Origin: Planctomycetaceae bacterium
GTDB taxonomy: Bacteria; Planctomycetota; Planctomycetia; Planctomycetales; Planctomycetaceae
Assembly: GCA_015487825.1 (NCBI GenBank)
Contig: WFOZ01000371.1
Span: 1-11,304, forward strand
DNA length: 11,304 nt
Reading direction: 5' to 3'
The position numbers were made by a program, and so were the translations under genes. Of the stretch, positions 8,101-11,304 are shown piece after piece. How positions within the stretch are numbered: the first letter of the stretch is position 1; each line of letters begins with the position of its first letter. The notes beneath the pieces were generated by a model that saw only the letters and a list, made by a program, of their open reading frames with translations, did no database searches and had not been told where the DNA came from.

Positions 8101-8388
8101 TTGTTCTTCAAGATCTTTAGCCGATAAATTTACGCCCGCATTTTCACAAATAAACAGCCGCCCGCGATCATCGATGCAACCCATTGTCGGATTGATGACC
8201 ATCTCCGGCCCGGCTGCCAGCTCGACCTCATATCCTTCGGGAACCTGGATGGGAATTGGCTTGAAGTTTTCTGGTGGAGTAATAGAGCCGGGTTTCTCCT
8301 CAGCAATGGTTGTTGAAGGATTCAAACCGTTCACAACAAGAATTGTTGTCAGTACGATTAAAACAGAAGATATTTTTCGGGCGCTCAT
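5164..8388 (-). CDS. PVC-type putative membrane-bound dehydrogenase with HEAT repeats and cytochrome c domain
   Basis: A 1074-residue exported protein of the large planctomycete/verrucomicrobium family described as 'putative membrane-bound dehydrogenase' joined to a 'CxxCH' heme-binding domain. Residues 1-29 are a signal peptide. About 45-405 is the beta-propeller-like N-terminal domain: FKPIPIQVPEGYEVELAAGPE at its entry, two calcium-loop-like segments DTDGDGKYD (106-114) and DHDGDGVAED (149-158), and FHPTDVLEDADGSLLVIDTGGW before its end. About 425-900 is an array of HEAT-like helical repeats (for example LLDDPRHLVREQAL, LQDKDASVRQVACY and LKQDEPSVRRVCAAALGQLKNPE). About 930-1068 is a class I cytochrome c domain with C944-A-A-C947-H948 and probable axial Met1041 in SIMPNGLEK, followed by ELADLIAYL. 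The likely role is electron-transferring oxidation of sugars or other carbon compounds outside the cytoplasm; the substrate is not known for this family. ATG at 8388 has an AGAGG Shine-Dalgarno nine bases upstream. It is transcribed away from the phosphatase gene. Confidence 0.93.
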   Translation of the reverse strand: MSARKISSVLIVLTTILVVNGLNPSTTIAEEKPGSITPPENFKPIPIQVPEGYEVELAAGPEMVINPTMGCIDDRGRLFICENAGVNLSAKDLEEQLPNGIRLLEDTDGDGKYDRSTLFADKMTFPMGAAWYQGSLYVASPPYIWKLTDHDGDGVAEDRQILVSQFGYTGNAASIHGCFLGPDGRIYWCDGYHGHQFKDAQGNVISNRKGSYLFSCKPDGSDVRIFCGGGMDNPVEVDFMDNGDMLGTVNIMHTRPRYDMMVHWQYGGTYPHREQVLSELKVTGEFLDGMHNYGHVAISGTMRYRSGLLNKEWQDNYFAVFFNSGKIVRLQIEPTGSTYKAVQREFLSSSSREFHPTDVLEDADGSLLVIDTGGWFYRGCPTSQLAKPNIFGAIYRITKKDLQGPKDPTGSKIDWANLSKEKLLSLLDDPRHLVREQALSECETRGSAMTRTLESGLQNDSQRLRLNSTWGLTRIIGKLIALENRPAAEGKPQLTYKAPLGQAQTAIRKALQDKDASVRQVACYCLLYYPDQAAQQSLLEILKQDEPSVRRVCAAALGQLKNPEIIPAILHALAKDVDRDEEHGLIYALIEINAPETIELGLQVNSANVQRAALIAISQLDNDRLTAQRVTALLKSKDKKLGEAVVRLFKEHRQDNDWARQVAGLIANWSKNGELPARKNTVQNLIALFAANKDVANEIGQALQRTSQSPEERKLILDAIAKGNGLPLHESWVASLEQELKSGDAKRIENALPALAAIKTDRFNSQLQAIGKDENQSALLRVKAISSIGGKSNRLSEEAFSLLMDILENSHNVNETNIAAQLIGNSSLTKNQLLELAPMISEAGPTVLKELLAPFQRSRDIEVTKQFLEAAENSRFVVSLPVPLISDFVKRFPAELRDRGNALLDKMIKNEAEKLAKLDKLIPLLNKGNHERGKKLFFEEKSKCAACHQINGKGTAVGPDLSNIGANRAARDLLESIIFPSATIVRDYGSFNVVLADGRVLTGLVAREDNDILELQLQTGKIERIQQDDIEEVVPNTVSIMPNGLEKTLNEQELADLIAYLVTLKKAELLSQKP

Positions 8389-8712
8389 TCTAGTAATCCT
8401 CTCATCGAATTATTATTTCGCTAAAGCCATCCAATTTAGGAGTTCAGGTTATCCAATTCTTCTTTTTAGCAACAGCCAATCGGAATTATTTTTTGCAAAG
8501 AGCAGGCAAACAGAGTTATTGGTTCATTCGTGGATTTTATAAGATAGGCATGTTATACATCTTCAGAGCAGCTGGCTGTACAAAACAGTCTTACAGGACC
8601 AGTTTTATTTTACTTGCCTGCTCGGTACAATTGAGTTCGATGAGAATTGGTTTTTCTCAATGTTAATCAGTAACAGCCGCTTTATTTTGAGGGTTAGGTA
8701 GGATCAATAATT
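8389..8712. promoter_or_regulatory. Divergent intergenic region between dehydrogenase and alkaline phosphatase genes
   Basis: This 324-base A/T-rich stretch has no credible gene and must hold promoters for both flanking genes. I see no convincing -35/-10 pair in either direction. Candidate features are two direct ATCCAATT repeats near the dehydrogenase start (8429-8458), a weak Pho-box-like CTGTACA-N3-CAGTCTT (8576-8592), and a six-base stem TGAGAA/TTCTCA with a seven-base loop (about 8640-8658) before the phosphatase start. A weak TAGGAT ribosome site lies nine bases before the ATG at 8713. Confidence 0.45.
8429..8458. repeat. Two direct repeats of ATCCAATT, 22 bases apart
   Basis: ATCCAATT occurs at 8429-8436 and 8451-8458 (AATTGGAT on the minus strand). 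The spacing is about two helical turns, 41 to 70 bases upstream of the dehydrogenase start. This suits a dimeric activator or repressor site, but the A/T-rich setting makes chance plausible. Confidence 0.35.
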
Positions 8713-10356
8713 ATGCAAAAGAGGTATCAATGGTTTCTTCTGTTCGCAACGATCGTCTCTTTCCAGACGGGTTCGCTACTCCAGGCTGCAGATCCGATTT
8801 TCGATTTGCAGACTCAGTCGATTAACGATGGCAAAGCGGAATTCGGTCACTGGGGATGGGAAGCGGACAAATATATGATGTGGGGAACACATACGAACCG
8901 CCTCATTCCTGTCTATACTTTTGGAACTCTGGGGGCTGGAGCCGGAATCGACTTAAACGACTACATCGGCAGCAACAGTCCCTATCGCTGCCGGGCAGCT
9001 ATTCAGCAATTGTATGGTCGAGTCCCCAAGGGAACACTCAACCGCAAGGCTGAATATTTCGATCAGACAAACATATACGACATACAGCTTGCTGCGATGC
9101 GAGCCGGCAAGAAACATATTTTCCTTGTTGTGTTCGATGGCATGGATTGGCAGACAACCCAGGCGGCTGCGATCTGGAAATCGAAGAAGAATTGCTACGA
9201 TTCCGGACGCGGAGCCGGCTTGCATTTCCAGGATTATCAGGCCAATGGAACCACGCAGTACGGTGCAATGGTCACTGCTCCTTATGCCAATACGTTTTCA
9301 CAAAATGTTAATACGCAAAGAGTCACTCTGCCTGACTCTCTTCATCTGGGGGGCTACGCTTCGAAACTGGCAGGTCAATTTCCCTGGAGTATTCCTCCGG
9401 AAGGTGTTTATATCGCAGGGAAATCTGAACAGCCAGGCATGGATCATCCGTATCCCGATTCCGCAGCGACTGCCACCAGCATGACAAGCGGTTACAAATC
9501 TTATAACGGGACAATTAATATCGATCCTGAAAGTGGCCAACTGACGACGATTGCCCATCTGGCTCAGAAACGTGGCTGGAAAGTTGGAGCTGTCTCCAGT
9601 GTGCCGATCAGTCACGCAACCCCGGCTGCCTCTTATGCCCATAATGTTTCGCGAAATGATTATCAGGATTTAACACGCGATCTTCTTGGCCTGCCTTCGG
9701 TTTCTCATCCGAAAGCTCCTCTCCCCGGACTCGATGTTCTTATCGGCACCGGTTTTGGAGCAGAACGAAATAAAGATAGCGGGCAGGGCGATAACTTCGT
9801 TCCCGGAAATGGAGTTCTGACTCAGAAAGATCTGCAGGCGATTGATAGTCGCTCTGGCGGAAAATACTCGGTTGCAGTGCGAACCGAAGGACAATCCGGT
9901 GCAGAGCTTCTTAAATTAAAAGCGGATGATGCGATTGCGAATTCTCGAAGGCTGTTCGGTTTTTTCGGTACTCAGTTCAAGCATTTACCATTTCAAACCG
10001 CAGATGGGAATTATAATCCGCCGATTGGAAGAAGCAAAAAAGCGGAAAAATATACCGAAGGCGATCTTCTCGAAAACCCGACCCTCAAAGATTTCACCGA
10101 ACAGGCAATTCGCGTGCTCAGTCATAACGATTCGCCCTTCTGGTTGATGGTCGAAGCAGGCGATGTCGACTGGGCGAATCATGATGACAACATCGATAAC
10201 TCGATCGGAGCAGTCCTCAGTGGCGACGATGCGGTCCGTTCGATTACCAACTGGGTCGAAAAAGAAAGCAACTGGGATGAATCTCTACTGATCGTTACCG
10301 CAGACCACGGGCATTATCTTGTCCTGAAAAAACCAGAACTGCTGATTTCCAAGTAA
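8713..10356 (+). CDS. Exported alkaline phosphatase (PhoA superfamily), short C-terminus
   Basis: A 547-residue phosphomonoesterase that would release phosphate from organic esters outside the cytoplasm. Residues 1-25 are a signal peptide (ending LLQA before A26-D27). PhoA-family landmarks, with E. coli PhoA equivalents: Asp142 in VVFDGMD (D51); nucleophile Ser250 in PDSAATATSM (S102); His301 and Thr303 in SHATPAASYAH (D153/T155, with His as in mammalian enzymes); Glu481, Asp486 and His490 in EAGDVDWANH (E322/D327/H331, with exact spacing); Asp531-His532 in VTADHGH (D369/H370). The protein stops 15 residues after His532, so no counterpart of the zinc ligand H412 is present. Only 38 bases separate the stop from the next gene, so no frameshifted remainder follows. 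This may be a subfamily trait. ATG at 8713 yields the signal peptide. The downstream 103-residue gene is probably cotranscribed, and a GDPD gene follows, which suggests phosphate scavenging. Confidence 0.92.
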   Translation: MQKRYQWFLLFATIVSFQTGSLLQAADPIFDLQTQSINDGKAEFGHWGWEADKYMMWGTHTNRLIPVYTFGTLGAGAGIDLNDYIGSNSPYRCRAAIQQLYGRVPKGTLNRKAEYFDQTNIYDIQLAAMRAGKKHIFLVVFDGMDWQTTQAAAIWKSKKNCYDSGRGAGLHFQDYQANGTTQYGAMVTAPYANTFSQNVNTQRVTLPDSLHLGGYASKLAGQFPWSIPPEGVYIAGKSEQPGMDHPYPDSAATATSMTSGYKSYNGTINIDPESGQLTTIAHLAQKRGWKVGAVSSVPISHATPAASYAHNVSRNDYQDLTRDLLGLPSVSHPKAPLPGLDVLIGTGFGAERNKDSGQGDNFVPGNGVLTQKDLQAIDSRSGGKYSVAVRTEGQSGAELLKLKADDAIANSRRLFGFFGTQFKHLPFQTADGNYNPPIGRSKKAEKYTEGDLLENPTLKDFTEQAIRVLSHNDSPFWLMVEAGDVDWANHDDNIDNSIGAVLSGDDAVRSITNWVEKESNWDESLLIVTADHGHYLVLKKPELLISK

Positions 10357-10382
10357 ACAGATGGAGTAAGCAAGTATACGCA

Positions 10383-10389
10383 AGGAGAG
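10383..10389 (+). promoter_or_regulatory. Strong Shine-Dalgarno that sets the start of the 103-residue gene
   Basis: AGGAGAG lies five bases before ATG at 10395. It favours that ATG over the in-frame TTG at 10392, which would be only two bases away. It is the best ribosome site in the window. Confidence 0.75.
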
Positions 10390-10394
10390 ATTTG

Positions 10395-10706
10395 ATGCCT
10401 ATCAACATCGACAACTTAACCGAGCAGGAACTATCGGAATTAAATTTCCGTATTGTTGAACGACTGAAGTTTCTTCGGTCGATGCACACTCACAGTGAAA
10501 TGATGCAGTTCAGTCCCGGTGAAAAAGTTTCTTTTGACCCTCCCGGTCAAGAAACTCAATTTGCCACGCTGGTCAAATTCAACAGAAAAACAGTCACCGT
10601 GATTACTGAAGCCGGGGAGAAATGGAACGTCTCCCCGCACCTGCTCAACAAAGTGAAAAATGTTCAATCAAGCTCCATGAAAAAAATTGAATCACAGCAA
10701 AAGTAG
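10395..10706 (+). CDS. Small conserved protein with a helical N-terminus and SH3/KOW-like domain
   Basis: A 103-residue cytosolic protein without a signal peptide. Residues 5-36 are predicted helical and charged: LTEQELSELNFRIVERLKFL, with a second helix through HTHSEMM. Residues 38-88 look like a small beta-barrel: FSPGEKVSFDPP (39-50), ATLVKFNRKTVTVITEAGEKW (57-77) and NVSPHLLNKV (78-87). I recall this two-part layout ('L-x-x-L-N-x-R-I-V-E-R-L-K', then 'G-x-K-V-S-F ... V-x-x-x-N-R-K-T-V-T-V ... W-x-V-S-P') from a widespread bacterial family without an assigned function. The barrel resembles nucleic-acid-binding KOW/SH3 domains (inference). The tail is Ser/Lys/Gln-rich. Its gene follows the phosphatase by 38 bases and precedes a terminator-like hairpin, so the two are likely one transcript, though a functional link is not evident. 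Confidence 0.8.
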   Translation: MPINIDNLTEQELSELNFRIVERLKFLRSMHTHSEMMQFSPGEKVSFDPPGQETQFATLVKFNRKTVTVITEAGEKWNVSPHLLNKVKNVQSSSMKKIESQQK

Positions 10707-10709
10707 ACC

Positions 10710-10743
10710 GCAAAGCAATACAGACCTTTGCCTCTCTTTTTTT
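10710..10743 (+). terminator. Terminator-like hairpin after the 103-residue gene
   Basis: GCAAAG (10710-10715) pairs with CTTTGC (10726-10731) around a ten-base loop. A pyrimidine tail CTCTC follows, and then seven T's (10737-10743). The stem is only six pairs and the T-run is set back by five bases, so termination may be partial and allow readthrough into the GDPD gene. Confidence 0.5.
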
Positions 10744-10767
10744 GTCGAGTAGAAAACTTTTTCCAAT

Positions 10768-10772
10768 GGAGA
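10768..10772 (+). promoter_or_regulatory. Ribosome binding site supporting a TTG start
   Basis: GGAGA lies seven bases before TTG at 10780. No ATG or GTG exists in that frame between the TAG at 10750 and the signal peptide. The site supports initiation at TTG. It overlaps a five-codon reading frame (ATG 10766, Met-Glu-Lys-Leu-Asn, stop) whose TGA overlaps the TTG. Confidence 0.55.
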
Positions 10773-10779
10773 AACTGAA

Positions 10780-11304
10780 TTGATCAATAAGGCTACCTCT
10801 TGCGTTATCGTTTTGGTATTGAGTTTTGTCGTTTCAAACCCTCATTGCGTTATTGCAGATGATCCTGTTCTGATTGCACATCGTGGAATGTTAAGACATG
10901 CTCCTGAAAATACATTGCCTGCTTTTGCGGTCTGTCTTGAATTGGGAATTGGGTTTGAACTTGATGTTCGTACAACCAAAGATGGTCATCTGATTGTTAT
11001 TCATGATGACTCGGTTGAGCGAACTACAGATGGCCCAAGCCGGTCGGTTCGTGAAATGACACTGAAACAGGTGAAACAACTCGATGCAGGTAGTTGGTTT
11101 GATCCTGTTTTTACCAATGTGCGAGTCCCGACACTGGAAGAAACATTCGCGTTAATTAAACAACGTAAGCGGGGGCCGGTGATTATTGCTTTGAATGTCA
11201 AACAGGTTAACAAAGCCGGAGAAGCAAAGCTTGTTTCGCTGGTCGAGAAATATGATCTCATCGAAGAGTCGTTTGCTTTTGATCAGAACGCAGAAATAAG
11301 CAAG
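10780..11304 (+). CDS. Exported glycerophosphodiester phosphodiesterase, 3' end beyond window
   Basis: The first 175 codons of a GDPD-family enzyme, which hydrolyses glycerophosphodiesters to glycerol 3-phosphate and an alcohol. The start is TTG at 10780. Residues 1-26 are a signal peptide (hydrophobic SCVIVLVLSFVV, ending HCVIA before D27). The core begins with LIAHRGMLRHAPENTLPAF (31-49): catalytic His34-Arg35 and metal-binding Glu43-Asn44. GFELDVRTTKDG (58-69) supplies Glu60 and Asp62; VIHDDSVERTTDG (73-85) supplies the second catalytic His75. REMTLKQVKQLDAGSWF and VPTLEETF follow as in the family. At 135-142 (IIALNVKQ), Asn139 stands where the third metal ligand Glu of the usual [IL]-E-[IL]-K is expected. 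The remaining barrel lies beyond the window. It follows the phosphatase gene pair on the same strand, suggesting phosphate or glycerol recovery from phospholipid head groups. Confidence 0.9.
   Translation, partial: MINKATSCVIVLVLSFVVSNPHCVIADDPVLIAHRGMLRHAPENTLPAFAVCLELGIGFELDVRTTKDGHLIVIHDDSVERTTDGPSRSVREMTLKQVKQLDAGSWFDPVFTNVRVPTLEETFALIKQRKRGPVIIALNVKQVNKAGEAKLVSLVEKYDLIEESFAFDQNAEISK

Noticed and set aside
8039..8542. Plus-strand open frame of 167 codons reaching into the divergent intergenic region
   Set aside because: Most of it is antisense to the dehydrogenase N-terminus, with low-complexity Ser-rich translation and no ribosome site or family match.
9014..9484. Plus-strand 156-codon frame inside the phosphatase gene
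   Set aside because: It is an alternative frame of the alkaline phosphatase, whose catalytic motifs are all in the main frame.
10357..10394. Possible frameshifted C-terminus of the alkaline phosphatase
   Set aside because: Only 38 bases separate it from the next gene, and no frame there encodes a histidine-containing phosphatase tail.

Overview
The window reads as chromosomal DNA from a planctomycete, most likely of the order Planctomycetales. The evidence is a set of families typical of that phylum: a large PVC-type 'membrane-bound dehydrogenase' with HEAT repeats and a C-terminal cytochrome c domain, a secreted DUF1080 protein with a second beta-sandwich domain, and two secreted low-complexity proteins that resemble ones I recall from planctomycetes. 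Shine-Dalgarno sequences are patchy, which also fits. The assignment rests on protein character, not on a marker gene.

Layout. (1) Positions 1-1162, minus strand: the N-terminal 387 codons of a secreted DUF1080 protein that continues beyond the left edge. (2) 1339-3087, minus strand: three small genes that look accessory and rather AT-rich. They are a GNAT acetyltransferase interrupted by a single in-frame TGA, a pRiA4b ORF-3-like protein, and an exported protein of unknown function. (3) 3259-5096: a divergent pair of secreted Gly/Tyr/Asn-rich and Pro/Gln-rich proteins that share a GSDQL motif and an aromatic HFR segment. They flank a 389-base intergenic region with overlapping inverted repeats, and each has a terminator-like hairpin behind it. 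(4) 5164-8388, minus strand: the 1074-residue PVC-type dehydrogenase/cytochrome. (5) 8713-11304, plus strand: an exported PhoA-type alkaline phosphatase, a 103-residue cytosolic protein likely cotranscribed with it, a terminator-like hairpin, and the first 175 codons of an exported glycerophosphodiester phosphodiesterase that runs off the right edge.

How the genes fit together (inference). Most of the large products are exported and degradative. The DUF1080 protein and the dehydrogenase fit extracytoplasmic breakdown and oxidation of carbohydrates. The phosphatase and the phosphodiesterase fit scavenging of phosphate from organic phosphoesters. The divergent low-complexity pair is more likely structural or cell-surface material. 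I see no tRNA, rRNA, CRISPR array, insertion sequence or phage gene.

I found no convincing new multi-gene system. The points most worth checking are the one-base nonsense interruption of an otherwise intact acetyltransferase, the divergent secreted pair with its palindromic intergenic region, an alkaline phosphatase that ends before the usual last zinc-binding histidine, and a phosphodiesterase with Asn where the third metal-binding Glu is expected.
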